Source of the DNA: Mycteria americana
Lineage: Eukaryota > Chordata > Aves > Ciconiiformes > Ciconiidae
Length of the DNA: 64,000 bases
Reading direction: 5' to 3'
NCBI RefSeq assembly: GCF_035582795.1
Contig: NC_134390.1
Span: 1,255,560 to 1,319,559, forward strand
In this document: positions 1 through 12,100 of the stretch, piece by piece
How the letters are laid out: each line of letters begins with the position of its first letter
How positions within the stretch are numbered: position 1 is the first letter of the stretch
Made by a program: the position numbers and the translations under genes
Notes under the pieces: model-generated
The model's database searches: none
What the model was told of the DNA's origin: nothing
Seen by the model: only the letters and a program-made list of their open reading frames with translations

Positions 1-2240
1 GGTTGCTCGGGCAGAGCCGGTACTCACAGCCCCGGATCTCCACGCGTCACCCGTACGGGGGGTGGGGGGGGTCTCGGCCGGCACCCCCGGGACTGCGGGA
101 GCCGTGCGAGGGTGGGGGCACACGGGGCGTTTCATCGCTGCGTGGAACAGAACAGGGAGAAGCGGTTAAAGCACGTGGGGCAAGGCCAAAAAGGCATAAA
201 ATCTCCCCAAAACCGTAGCGTGGGGAAGCCACCCGACATGGCGGGACCCTCCCGGAAGGGGGGAACAGGGCGGGAGCCGGGAGCTGCCGTCCCCGAAGCG
301 CGGTTGTGCCGCGGCACGGCTTGCCCCGCTCCACGGCGGCAGCCGGACGCCACGGGGGAGGACGAAGGCGAGGCGTATCTGCGCCGCCACCAGAAAAAAC
401 CCAAAAAGCCCGACTTTCCCTCCCCACGTCCCCGTCGAGGGGAAAAGCCGACAGCTCCCACCGAGGAGCAGCGCGAGGCGGCTCCGGGATCCGCGGAGGG
501 CTCTCGACGGGAGAAAATAACAGCAAAAATAGGTGGAAAAGGGGGGAAACGCCTGTCGTTTCCCATCCGGCTCAGGGATGAAAATAAGCCAGGCCTCCAA
601 CCTACCCGGCTGGATCCACCCTCCGAGCTAAAACTCCCGGCAAGTGTTGCAAGGCCGTTGTTGGCACGGTTCGAAGCACACATGAAACTGCTCTGGAAAC
701 CACAGGGGAGAGATGTCAGGCAAAGCCGAAGCAGTCAGACGCTTTTAAACAAGCGAGGCAACAAAGCTGGAGAAATTCCTCCTTAACCCTTACGGAGCAG
801 GAAGGGATTGGGATGGCTTTCCACCTGCGGGCAGCGCGGGGCTGGGGGGGGGGGGGAAACGTTTCCGCTCTCCGATGAGGGGAAGCGGGCACCGCTGCGG
901 AAGCACCGGCTCCGCGCGGGGATGAGATTTGCGGCCGGGGAGGACGCACGGGGAAAGGGTTTTGCCCAGATAAACCCCGGCGGGCAGGCGTCCCGATTCT
1001 CCGCACCGAGCTGTGGGGGGATAAACCCCCTCCCCCTTAAACTCAATAAATGGGTTTAAAACATGTCAGGGAGGGGGATTTTTTTTTTTTAAAAAAAAAA
1101 AAGCAAAAGTTAGCGCTTGGCAGGTTAAAGCCCAAGGAAGGAGCGGCTGCCGCAAGACGATTCGTGTTCGGCCTCCGGCTTGGAGATGGAGGGAGGAAAA
1201 GCGTCTCCCAGATGGGCTGAGCCCAGGATGTGCGGCTCCTGCCAGATGTACGTTAACGGGAGTTATTAGTCGCATAAAAACCGCTCTGCAGCTGCATTTC
1301 TGGCACTGGCGAGGGAGGAATTAATTGCAACACCAGATCACTCCTCCGCTGCCCGGCCAGGAGGAACCAGCACGACCCCGCCCGCGTGCTCCCCTCCGTC
1401 GGACGGAGGAAAGATATATATCTGACCTTCCCGTGAACCGCTGGAAAAAAAAGAAAGAAAAAAGCAGGTTTTCCCCCCAAACTCAGCCCCGCGGGGTCCC
1501 CGCTGCCTGCCTGGGATGTTGGAGGAGGCTGGGGAGCGAGCGGCGGCAGCGGGGCGGGCAGGGAGCCCGGCCGGGGAAGGCGGCATGACACATGTGTTCC
1601 CATTTCCACACGTACCGCCCCAAATCCGTCGCCTCCTCTGAGCTCTCCTCACCTCCCAGCGTGGCGGGGGCTCGGCGGGGACCCCGGAAACATCCCGCTG
1701 GAAGGAGAAGGGGAGAAGGAATTGGGGGGGTGGGCGGAGGATCGGGGGGATCCCCCCTATTCCCGGCACGACGGCGGGGTTGAGCGCAGCCTGGGTGCGA
1801 TGGGTGTGTGTCACCGCCAGGCTGGCGGGGGGGGGGGGACGGGGGGACAGCATGACACATTTTTTGGAGGACTGCTCGGGGTGTGGGGGGGGTTACGAGG
1901 TCTTCCCGGCTGCACCCCCCTCCCCGAGGGGGGGGGGTGGAACTCACGGCCCAATGCCCCGGGACACGAGGTGCCCGCGTTGCGCAAGAGACGCTAAAAT
2001 AGCCCCCACCCCCAGCCCAAAATCTGGGCAGCACCCGCGGGGAAACGCCTGTTTTGGTGGGGGAGGGACTGGGGTGGGGATCTGGTGCCTTGGGGGGGGG
2101 GGACAGCAGCCCCACAAGCACCGGGACCGAGGCGGGGGGGGGATGTTTACGGTCACCTTGAGCTGGTTCGGTCATGGCCATCCTCTTCGTCGCCGTCCCC
2201 GCCGGAGCCCGAGTTTAGGGGTGGTTGGGGACGGGGTGAG
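1..2240. other. CpG-rich flank, no supported gene
   Basis: The stretch is GC-rich and CpG-dense, with short G and C homopolymers and a paired poly-T/poly-A stretch near 1080-1102. Open frames on both strands are what such base composition gives by chance. None has a recognisable domain or a consistent run of splice sites. In human the neighbour on this side of GTSF1 is ITGA5, so this could be the distal flank of that gene, but nothing here matches an integrin exon. Confidence 0.5.
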
Positions 2241-2720
2241 GGGGACGGCGGGGCACTGGGGGCCTGGGGGGACGGGGACACGGTGGGGGGATGAGGCACG
2301 GGCAGGGCAGGGGGGTTACGGGGACACGGTGGGGGGATACAGGGACACACTGAGGTGGGACAAGGATGTGGGTGAGCCTAGGGGTGACGGGGACACACTG
2401 GGGGGCATGGGGACACGCTGAGGGGGGTGACAGGGACACGGGCTGGCCCGGGGGGTTATGGGGATAAACTGGGGGGGGTATGGGGACACGCCAGGGGGGT
2501 GACAGGGACACAGGCTGGCCTGGGGGGTTATGGGGATAAACTGGGGGGGTATGGGGACATGCTAGGGGGGTGACAGGGACACGGGCTGGCCCGGGGGGTT
2601 ATGGGGATAAACTGGGGGGGTATGGGGACACGCCAGGAGGGTGACAGGGACACGGGCTGGCCCGGGGGGTTACGAGGACACACTGAGGGGGTTACGGGGA
2701 CACGGACAGGCCCAGGGGGG
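2240..2720. repeat. Minisatellite, about 71-bp unit
   Basis: Copies of a G-rich unit starting GGCTGGCC recur at 2441, 2513, 2584 and 2655, spacing 71-72 bp. Each contains GGGGGTTATGGGGATAAACT and a GGGGACACG block. The array lies past the 3' end of GTSF1. The G-run spacing could form quadruplexes on the plus strand, which is inference. Confidence 0.85.
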
Positions 2721-3106
2721 TGAGACCCCGCTGTGCACTAGAGCTGTTGCCCCCCCGCTCCCCCCCATGGAGCCCCCTCGGGGGGGGTGGGGGAACAGGC
2801 CCCGCCCCCACTCGTCGGTGCCACAAGGGGCGGGGCCAGCGCGGAGCATGCTGGGAGCGCAGCCAAGGGAGCGCGGGGGGAGCGGGGCCGGCCGGGAGCG
2901 CACCCCGGGGGTCCCCTGGGTCCCCATCCCCGCGGTGCCCCCGTCCCCGGGTCACACAGTCCCCTGGGTCCCCATCCCATGGGTACCCCCAGCGTCCATC
3001 CCACGGGGGTGGCCCGGTCCCCACCCCACAGGGTCCCCTCGGTGTCCCCCGCCCCGGGTGACGGGACACCACGCACACTCACAGGCAGCGTATTTGTAAC
3101 ATGCAT

Positions 3107-3287
3107 TTAAAACCTGTGGGTACGATCACCCCCCGCAGCAGCCGCCGAGGGGGCACCGGCCCCCCCGGCACCGCGGTCTCCGCAGTCCTGGGGGAGAGAC
3201 GGGCACCGCCCCGGTCCTGCCATCCCCGACCACGGTTCCTCCTGTGCCCCCAACTCCGCACCCGCCGCAGGGCATCCTGTGGCTCCC
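3107..3287 (-). CDS. GTSF1: Possible last GTSF1 coding exon (C-terminus)
   Basis: The four clear GTSF1 exons end in phase 2. Reading down the minus strand, an acceptor (GCCAAGGCAG) just above 3287 opens a frame of the right phase, which runs about 59 codons to a TAA ending at 3107. A second acceptor (CCCACAG) just above 3113 gives the same stop after only two residues (Arg-Phe). The predicted tail is Gly/Ala-rich and I cannot match it to the mammalian C-terminus, which varies. Which acceptor is used, if either, cannot be settled from sequence alone. Confidence 0.3.
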
Positions 3288-3440
3288 CTGCCTTGGCTCC
3301 GGCTTGTGGGTGCTGCTGGGGCAGAGCTGGGGGGAAAAAAAAGGACCAGGGGGGTCGGTGCAGGCAGCACCCCAAGGGGGGAATGACACCCAAATGTGGG
3401 CACTGAGGGAGGGGATGTCCCCGGCCCTGCGGGCTCCTAC

Positions 3441-4211
3441 CTGTCGCACGGGAGGAGCAGGTCGTTTGTCCTGACGTTGAGGACGAACGGCGGGGGGTCC
3501 TCCAGGCCTTCCAGCTCTGCAAAGGGTGACGAGATGGGGACGTGCCAGCCTTGGGGTGACACGGCGAGGAGGGGAAGCTTGGCACCTCAGGGACACTCAC
3601 CAGCCTCCCAGTCCTCCTGGCACGGGGGGCCCTGCCAGGCCGCGGGGACCTCCGGTTGCTTCATCCCGTCGCCGAAGGGTGCGTCCATCTCTGAGGGGAC
3701 AGAGGGGACGGTTGGGGGGGGGGGCATGGCTGAGCACGGCCACCGTGGTGGTAGTGGGGGGGCCACGCTATACCGTGGGGGAGGTCAGGCTGGCGCTTGT
3801 CAGGGCAGGAGGCGACATGGCTCCGCAGCTTGGCTTGGGGCACCCTGTGCCTGGCGTTGAAGGGGCAGGTGGCCAGCGTGCGGGCCACCCGCGGGTTGTT
3901 CTGGGGGTGCAAGGAGAGGTGAGAGGTGCTGGGTTGGGGGGGGGGGGGGGAGCCTCTGCCTCAGAGCTGGCTCATCCCTGGCCCCCAGCAGGCCCCAGGC
4001 CCCCGTAGGCCCCAACCTCGGCCCCCAGTAGGCCGCAGCCCCGGCCCTCAACAGGCCCCAGCCCCTCGTAGGCCCCAACCCCGGCCCCCAGTAGGCCCCA
4101 ACGCCGAGCCCCGCTCACCCGCTGGCACTTGACGAGGTGGTAGGGCAGCCGGGACACCCGGACCTGGTGGCTCTTGTCGTAGGGACACTGGACGAGCGCC
4201 TCGGGGTCCAT
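3441..4211 (-). CDS. GTSF1: GTSF1, gametocyte-specific factor 1 (CHHC zinc-finger, piRNA pathway)
   Basis: Four coding exons read down the minus strand: 4211-4119, 3900-3774, 3690-3601 and 3516-3441. Donors and acceptors are GT-AG and phases agree. The protein opens [16 protein letters not shown] and carries two U11-48K-type CHHC zinc fingers. Finger 1 uses C9, H15, H25 and C29; finger 2 uses C43, H49, H59 and C63, with the family signature ATCPFNARH between residues 41 and 49. An acidic or aromatic tail segment follows (CQEDWEA, then PPPFVLNV), comparable to the human stretch around CDEDWD and PFVW. The family binds PIWI-piRNA complexes and is needed for germline transposon silencing. The start codon sits slightly downstream of the human one, so the N-terminus lacks a few residues. 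About 128 residues are secure; the last exon is uncertain (see the separate entry). Confidence 0.92.
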
Positions 4212-4405
4212 GGCGGGGCCCAGGCCCGGCCGGGCCTCGGCGCAACGGACTCCCAACGGGCCTCGCGCGCGCGCCGCCGCGTCGCCACGGCAACGGGGCC
4301 TGGCTTCCGGTACGGCCTGCGGGGGCCGCCGCGCTCCGCTGTCGCCATGGCAACGGGGCCCGGCGGCCGCCGCGGGGCGCCCGCAGCGCGGCTGGGTAGG
4401 CCCGG
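4212..4405 (-). promoter_or_regulatory. GTSF1 promoter-proximal CpG island with two RFX X-boxes
   Basis: The sequence immediately upstream of the GTSF1 start is CpG-dense. It contains two near-identical imperfect palindromes, GTCGCCACGGCAAC at 4281-4294 and GTCGCCATGGCAAC at 4341-4354, exactly 60 bp apart. Both fit the RFX X-box consensus (GTNRCC, 2-bp spacer, RGNAAC). RFX factors drive testis and ciliary programmes, which would fit a germline gene. Use as a promoter is inferred. Confidence 0.6.
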
Positions 4406-4409
4406 GCGG

Positions 4410-5650
4410 TTCTATAGGAGCCCAGGTGATGTTATATGGGCCCTGGGCCGTGCTATAGGAGCCCTGGTGATGTTATATGGGCCCTGGGCAGTGCTATAGG
4501 AGCCCAGGTGATGTCATATGGGCCCTGGGCCGTGCTATAGGAGCCCTGGGCAGTGCTATATGAGCCCAGGTGATGTTATATGGGCCCTGGGCAGTGCTAT
4601 AGGAGCCCAGGTGATGTCATATGGGCCCTGGGCCGTGCTATAGGAGCCCTGGGCAGTGCTATATGAGCCCAGGTGATGTCATATGGGCCCTGGGCAGTGC
4701 TATAGGAGCCCTGGGCAGTGCTATATGAGCCCAGGTGATGTCATATGGGCCCTGGGCCATGCTATAGGAGCCCAGGTGATGTTATATGGGCCCTGGGCTG
4801 TGCTATAGGAGCCCTGGTGATGTTATATGGGCCCTGGGCCGTGCTATAGGAACCCAGGTGATGTTATATGGGCCCTGGGCCGTGCTATAGGAGCCCAGGT
4901 GATGTTATATGGGCCCTGGCCCGTGCTATAGGAGCCCTGGGCACTGCTATAGGAGCCCAGGTGATGTTATATGGTCCCTGGGCCGTGCTATAGGAACCCT
5001 GGGCAGTGCTATAGGAGCCCAGGTGATGTTATATGGGCCCTGGGCAGTGCTATAGGAGCCCAGGTGATGTTATATGGGCCCTGGGCTGTGCTATAGGAGC
5101 CCTGGGCACTGCTATAGGAGCCCAGGTGATGTCATATGGGCCCTGGGCTGTGCTATGGGAGCCCTGGTGATGTTATATGGGCCCTGGGCAGTGCTATATG
5201 AGCCCAGGTGATGTTATATGGGCCCTGGACCGTGCTATAGGAACCCAGGTGATGTTATATGGGCCCTGGGCTGTGCTATAGGAGCCCAGGCAATGTTATA
5301 TGGTCCCTCGGCTGTGCTATAGGAGCCCTGGGCCGTGCTATAGGAGCCCAGGTAATGTTATATGGGCCCTGTGCCACTGTGCTATAGGAGCCCTGGGCAG
5401 TGCTATATGAGCCCAGGTGATGTTATATGGGCCCTGGGCCGTGCTATAGGAGCCCAGGTGATGTTATATGGGCCCTGGGCAGTGCTATAGGAGCCCAGGT
5501 GATGTTATATGGGCCCTGGGCTGTGCTATAGGAGCTCTGGGCAGCATTATATGGGCCTGGGCAGTGTTATATGGGCTCTGAATGCTGTTATATGGGCCAA
5601 GGAGTTGTATATGGGCCCCGGTAGTGGTATATGGGCCTGGATGGTCTTAT
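4410..5650. repeat. Minisatellite, 41-bp unit made of two related halves
   Basis: About 1.1 kb of tandem copies of a 41-bp unit built from GTGATGTTATATGGGCCCTG and a related half containing GCTATAGGAGCCCAG. Copies omit or duplicate one half, so spacing alternates between about 20 and 41 bp. The right end decays into shorter TATATGGGCC-like copies. It separates the divergent 5' ends of GTSF1 and NCKAP1L. Confidence 0.95.
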
Positions 5651-6137
5651 ATGGACCCTGGGTGCTGTTGTCAGGCCATGGCTGGTGCCACACGGCCCTG
5701 GCCGGCGTGACATGGCTGTGGCCAGTGTCACATGGCGGTGCTATACGGTCCTGGTCAGCATAGCACAGCTGGGACTGGTGTTATATGGCTGTGGCCAGCA
5801 CTGCCCGGCTGTCAGCAGTGTCACCTGCCACAGCTGGTGGCCGTGGACGGTGTCACTGGGCCACGGCCAGCGTGACATGGCCACGGCCGGACCTACGTGG
5901 TGGTGGTGTCACACAGCCATGGTGGCATCAGGCATCGGTGGTGTCACACAGCCATGGCGTCAGGCAACGGCAGTGTCACAGGATGGTGGCTGTGTCACGT
6001 GGCGGTGGCCCCAGCTCAGGGCCCAGCCCAGGAAACCCAGGAAGGGGAAGTTGGGTGTTGGGGCCGCAGGGACGATCGGGGGACGCGGGGGACACGGGGT
6101 GGCCCCCCCCCCCACCCCACCCCAGCACATCGCCGCC
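5651..6137 (+). promoter_or_regulatory. NCKAP1L upstream region with clustered ETS/PU.1-like sites
   Basis: Degenerate GTGTCACATGGC-like repeats fill 5690-6000. Just upstream of the NCKAP1L start, 6031-6052 holds three GGAA cores in a row, the last as AGGAAGGGGAAGTT (6039-6052), a good PU.1/ETS-type match. NCKAP1L is haematopoietic-restricted in mammals and its promoter would be expected to use such factors. There is no clear TATA box. The transcription start is not visible. Confidence 0.45.
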
Positions 6138-9100
6138 ATGTCGCTGTCCTCCGTCTACCAGAACAAGTTCGCCGAGAAGCTGACGATCCTCAACGACCGG
6201 GGACGGGGCATCCTCGTCCGCATCTACAACATCAAGAAGGTGGGTGCGGGGTGGGGCCCAGATGGCTGGGTCCCCTGGGGGGGGGGGACGGGTTGGGGTC
6301 CAGGACACCGGGGCGCACCCCCCGATCTAACGGGGAAGAGCCTGGGTTGGGCCTGGAACGAGGGTCGTGAAGAACCAGGGGGTGGTGGGATCGCTGGGGC
6401 AGGGGGGTCTGGTGGGGGAGTCTGAGGCCAGGAAGGGGTTTTGGGGGGGATCTGATGCTGGGGGGGCCCTGCAGACCTGCTCCGACCCCAAGACGCGGCC
6501 GCCATTCCTCGGTGACAAGGCCATGGAGCCCTCCGTCAAGTTCATCAACAAGAAGTTTCCTCACCTGGACGTGCGGAGCAGCACGGTGAGGGACCGGGGT
6601 GTCCCCTCTGTCCCCAACCCCCTGCCTCCCCCACCCCATGCCAGCCCAACCTGCCCCCCACCCTGTGTCACCCCACCCCCAGTGTCCTCACCATCCCCAC
6701 CCCTTGCTGCCCCCATCCAGTGTCCACATTGTCCCCCACATGTCACCCCGGTCCGTGTCGCCCCACTTCGTGTCACCACCACCTGGCTTCCTCTCCATCT
6801 CCCTCTCTTGGTCATCCTGCCACCCCCTTCCCCATGTCACCCCTCCCTGGGTGTTCCCCCTGTGTCACCCCACCCCGGGTGTCCCCACTGTCCCTTTGCA
6901 GCAACACCTGGGGCCGGTGCACAAGGACAAGGGGGACATCGCCCGGGCGCTGGGACCCTTCTACCACTCCTTCCTGGATGTCCTGGAGTTCAGGGTGAGC
7001 TGGGGCACGTGGCGGGGGGCAAAGCAGGGTTTTGGGGGACAGCACTGGCATTTCAGCCCTGGGGGGACAGCAGTGACATGGTCCCTGTCCCCTCCCTTCC
7101 AGGACCACGTCTACGAGCTGCTGAACACCATCGATGCCAGCCAGTGCTTCTTCAACATCGTGAGTGGGGTGCAGGGGGTGGCCGGGAGGTACTTTGGGGG
7201 TGCCACAGCCGTGCCCACGCGCTCACGGTTGTCCCCTCCCCAGCACATCAACTACGACTTCACCAAGAGCTACCTGGACCTGGTTGTCACCTACGTGTCC
7301 CTCGTCCTGCTGCTGGCCCGCATCGAGGACCGCCGGCTGCTCATCGGCATGTACCACTGCGCCCACGAGATGAGCCACGGCACCAGGTGGGTCGGCTGTC
7401 CCCACCGGGGCTGTCCCCACGGACTGTCCCCGCTTGGGGCTGGCCCTGAGGACCGTCCCTGACCCCTGTGCCACTGTCCCCGCAGTGACCCCAGCTTCGC
7501 CCGCCTGGGACAGATGGTGCTGGAGTACGACCACCCCCTCAAGAAGCTGACGGAGGAATTTGGGCCTCACACCAAGGTGGGATGGGGGTCCCCCCAGCCA
7601 GCGGGGCCACGTCCTGCCCCGATCCATCCCACGGCCCCCCCCGTGATGTCCCCCTGTCCCCCAGGCTGTCACCGGCGCCCTCCTGTCCCTCCATTTCCTC
7701 TTCGCCCGGAGGAACCAGGGAGCCGAGCAATGGCGCAGCGACCAGCTCCTCAGCCTGCTCGGCACTGCCGGCACCATGCTCAGCCCTGCCAGCTCTGACA
7801 CCGTGAGTACCACCGCACCGTGGGGACCAGGACAGGGCCCGGGGGAGGCTGCAGGAGGGCTGAGGGCAGTGACACGGTGACGCCTGTGTCCCCAGATGGC
7901 CTGTGAGTACCTGTCCCTGGAGGTGATGGAGCGCTGGATCCTCAGTGAGTCCTTGTGGTGCCCGCGGGTCCCCAGCCCCACACGCGGGCAGCCTGGCTCC
8001 CCGTTTCGGGCTGTCCCCCTGCCTGCTGCGGGGCCGGCAGCGCGGGCAGCCCCTTGCCCGCCTGACGGCTGTGCCCGCAGTGGGGTTCCTGGTGTGCCCG
8101 GGCGCGCTGGGCTCGTCCCCGCAGTGCCTGGAGCTGTGGCGGCTGGCGCTGCAGGGCTCGCTCTACATCACCCTCCTCCGCGACGAGGCCCTCCAGGTCC
8201 ATAAGGTCACCGAGGAGCTGCTCAGCAGCCTCAAGGGGTAACGGCCGTGCCAGCGCCGGGACCGTGGAGGGTGCCAGGGGGGTGCCGCGGTGGGTGCCAG
8301 GGACTGGGGGCTCTGCCAGCAGCCCTGCTGGGTGCCAGGAGATTTCACAGGGTGCCAGGAGGTTGTTTTGGGTGCCAGGGGATTGTGCTGGGTGCCAGGG
8401 GCTATGCTGGGTGCCAGGGGATTTCACAGGGTGCCAGGGGATTTCACAGGGTGCCAGGAGGTTGTTTTGGGTGCCAGGGGGTTGTGCTGGGTGCCAGGGG
8501 CTCTGTGGGGTGCCTGGGGTTCTCCTGGGTGCTGTGCCGGGTGCTGTGCCTGGCACTGCCCGGCCGTGACTCTCTCACAGGTACGGGAAGCGGGTGGCTG
8601 ATCTCAAGGAGTGCAAGGAACACGCCGTGGCTCACAGGTTGGGGACTTGACGGGGGGACAGTGGGGCCGGGGGGGGCTGGGGAAGTTCCCAGGGGTCCTG
8701 GGGAGCTGGGAGGTCCCAGGGTGTCCCTAAGGATTGGACGGTCCTGGGGGTCCCATGGGAGCTGGAGGGATCCCAGGGGCTCCTGGAGGTGCCAGCACCC
8801 CGGGGGGGGGACGGGGGTGCCCCGATTGGGTCCACGCTGGTCCCATGCCACAGCACCCACCTTTGCCACGTGGTGCCTGCGATGTCCCCAGTGGGTGAGA
8901 AGGGTGGCTGGGGAGGGTGGTTGGGTGGCCTTGACCCCCACCCTGACCCCCACCCCGACCTCCCCTTCAGTGCCTCCCTGCACCGGGGCCGACGGGCGTA
9001 CCTGCGCGGGGCTGTGCGGGAGCTGGAGGCGCTGCTGGAGGACCAGCCCGGGCTGCTGGGACCCAAGGTGAGCAGGGTTTGGGGTACAGGGGGTGCGTGG

Positions 9101-12100
9101 GTGCAGGGTCTGGGGTACAGGGGGTGCGTGGGTGCAGGGTCTGGGGTACAGGAGATGTGTGGATGCATGTTTTGGGTGCAGGGGGTGCATGGGTGCAGGG
9201 TTTGGGTGCGAGGGGCTGGGTGCTGCGGCTCTGCACGTGCATGGGGGTGTGCAATGGGTGCGGGTGGGGTCTGTGGGTGGGGTACTGCCGGTGCCATGCG
9301 GTGACGGTGCCCAGGGCCATCGGTGCCAGCCTGGTGGCAGAGCCTGGTGGCAGCACCCCATGCCTGGTGCCCTCTAACCCCCGGCTCTGCCCAGGCTCTC
9401 TTCGTCTTCATGGCGCTCTCCTTCTGCCGGGACGAGGTGAGCTGGCTGGTGCGGCATGCCGAGCACGTCACCAAGACCAAGACGCCTGAGGACTTTGCTG
9501 ACAGGTAGGCACGGCGTGCGGGCACCGGCTCTGCGCGGGGCGGGGATCCGTGCCTACGGGGGGGCACCCCCAGCTGTGGGCAGGCTGGTCTCGTGGTGGG
9601 GTTTGCCGTGGGGCAACGCCGGGGTGCCGTGGGCACGGCTGGCACTGGGGCGGTTTGACGGGGACAGGCTCTGACCGGCGGCTCCGGCGGCAGCCACGTC
9701 GCGGAGCTGCTCTTTCTCATGGAGCAGCTGCGGAGCCTGGTGCGGCGGCAGGTCGGGGTGCTGCAGCGATACCACGTCCAGTACCTGGCCCGCTTCGACG
9801 CCCTGGTGCTCAGCGAAGTCATCCAGGTACCACGGGGCACTGGCAGGGGCTGATCTCTGTCCCCTGTTGGGGTTGTCCCTGTCACCTGTGCCCTACCCTG
9901 GCTGTCCCTGACCCTGTCCCCATCCCCGGCCCCGCAGAACCTCTCCGTGTGCCCTGAAGAGGAGTCCATCATCCTGTCGTCCTTTGTCAGCTCCCTCTCA
10001 GCTCTCTCTGTCAAGGAAGGTATGGTCAGCGTCCCCCCCGCCGCGTCCCTGGCGCTGCCTGGGGACCGATGTCCCCCCTGCCCCGGGAGCCCTGCAGCAG
10101 CCCTGGACCGTGCTGGGCACCCAGGCATGGGCTTGGGGGGCAATGGGGAGACGGCAGCTCCTGGGGGTCCGTGGGGTGGGCGCTGCCACCCCAGACTGGC
10201 ACCCCCAGGGCCAGTACCTCCAGATTAGCACCCCCAGACTGATACTCCCCCCACGCCCCTCCCCACGGCTTTGTCTCCCCCCGTTTCTACTTCCCCGCAG
10301 TTGATGACAAGGAGCAGTTTGATTTCACACCGCTCCGCCTGGACTGGTTCCGGCTGCAGGTGCTGTCCCTGTCCTTTGTCCCTGTCCCCATCCCAATCTC
10401 CATCCTTGTTCCCATCCCCTTCCCTGCTACTGTGCCCATCCCTGTCCTTGTCCTCGTCCTCTTCCCCTGCCCTGCCGTGCCCCTGAGCCTACTGTCCCCC
10501 CAGGCCTACACCAGCGTGGCCAAGGCCTCGCTGCCGCTGGGCTCCAATCCCGACGTGGGTCGCGTCATGAACCTCATCGTCTTCCACACCAAACTGCTCG
10601 ACTCCCTGGAGGAGCTGCTGGCCGAGGCCTCCGACCTCTCTGACCTGTGGTGAGCACCCGCTCTGCCTCAGTTTCCCCACAGTCACGGGGGATCACCCTG
10701 GCTGGGGGTCTTCGAGCCACGTCCTGCACCCCAGCACGCATAGAAAGGTGCCCGCGTGTGCTGGGTGACAGGTTTGGGAAGGGACGGAGGTGGCCGTGGG
10801 GGACATGTCACCCATGGGAGAGGTTGGGCAAGGTTAGGTGACACGTGGACATGGGGACAGGGACAATACACATGTGGCACAGGAGCAGCGTGTCCAGAAA
10901 GACAAATCCCCTCTCCTGCCCTCCCTGCCCCTCTCTCTTCTGCCCTCCCTGCCCCTTTCTTCTGCCCCTCTGCCCCCACCCCTGCAGTTTCTACCCTCGC
11001 CCCATGGAGAAGATGTTTGTGGCGACAATGGATGAGCCCTCCATGCTGCGCTACAGCATCGCCTTCCCTCTGCTCTGCAGCCACTTCTCCTGCTGCGTCC
11101 ACCCCATGTGCCCGGAGGAGGTGGGTCCTGCTGCCCGGGGGGACACAGGGGACACAGGGACACTGTGGCTGGTTGCTGCCCGGCCAGCTATGGAGGGGCT
11201 GGGACAGGCATATGTGGGTAGGGGACAATGGCAGCCCCGTGGCCTCGAGGCAGCTGGCGGCACGCCGCAGACGTGGCCGTGACCTGCATGCCGCGTTGCC
11301 GTGACGGTGCCGTGGCTTTTTCCCTGCAGTATCCCCACCTGAAGGCCATAGCGTTGGGGCTGTGCAACAAGTTCCTGGAGGAGATGGCCCGGCAGGCCAG
11401 CGCCTGTGTCATGGATGCCTGCGCCGAGCAGCACAACCTCAGCGAGCAGGTGAGGGTTGCATCTCCAGGGCCTCCAAGGTCTCTGTGGCCTTTGGGGTCT
11501 CCATCAGCTTCAGGATATCTGTGGCCTTTGGGGTCTCCAGGGCCTCTGAGGTCTCCATGACCTTTGAGGTCTCCATCACCTTCAGGATCTCTGGGGTCTT
11601 TGGGGTCTCTATGGTCTCCAGGATCTCTGTAGCCTTTGGGGTCTCCATGGCTTCTGTGGCCTCCAGGGTCTTTGTGGCCTTTGGGGTTTCTGTGGTCTCC
11701 ATGGCCTTTGTGGCTTCCAGGGTCTCCACAGCCTTTGGGGTATCCATGGCCTCTAGGATCTCTGTGGTGTCTTTGTCCCCTGGGACCTCCACAGCCTCCG
11801 GGGTCTCCAGAACCTCTGTGGCCTCCATGTTCTCCAAAGCCTTGGGACAGCAGAGGCCACGGGGGGAAGACCTGGCAGGGCATGTCCCCAATTCAGCCTT
11901 GGGGATGGTGACCTCTGGTCCTGGAGGCCCCAGCTGGGCTGTCCTTGGTGCCGTGGCCTGTGGTAACCTGCTGCCCGTGTCCGGCAGCTGCTGCCCAAGC
12001 ACTGTGCCTCCACCGTCAGCAAAGCCCGCAACAAGAAGACCCTGAAGCAGCCGGCCAAGAAGGGGGAGCCTGAGCGGGACAAGCCAGGGGCCGAGAGCCA

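Noticed and set aside
27-93. Possible minus-strand exon (acceptor CTCCCGCAG, donor GGGGCT|GTGAGT) at the window edge
   Set aside because: No neighbouring exon can be paired with it and the translation is Pro/Gly-rich without a recognisable match; too little sequence to judge.
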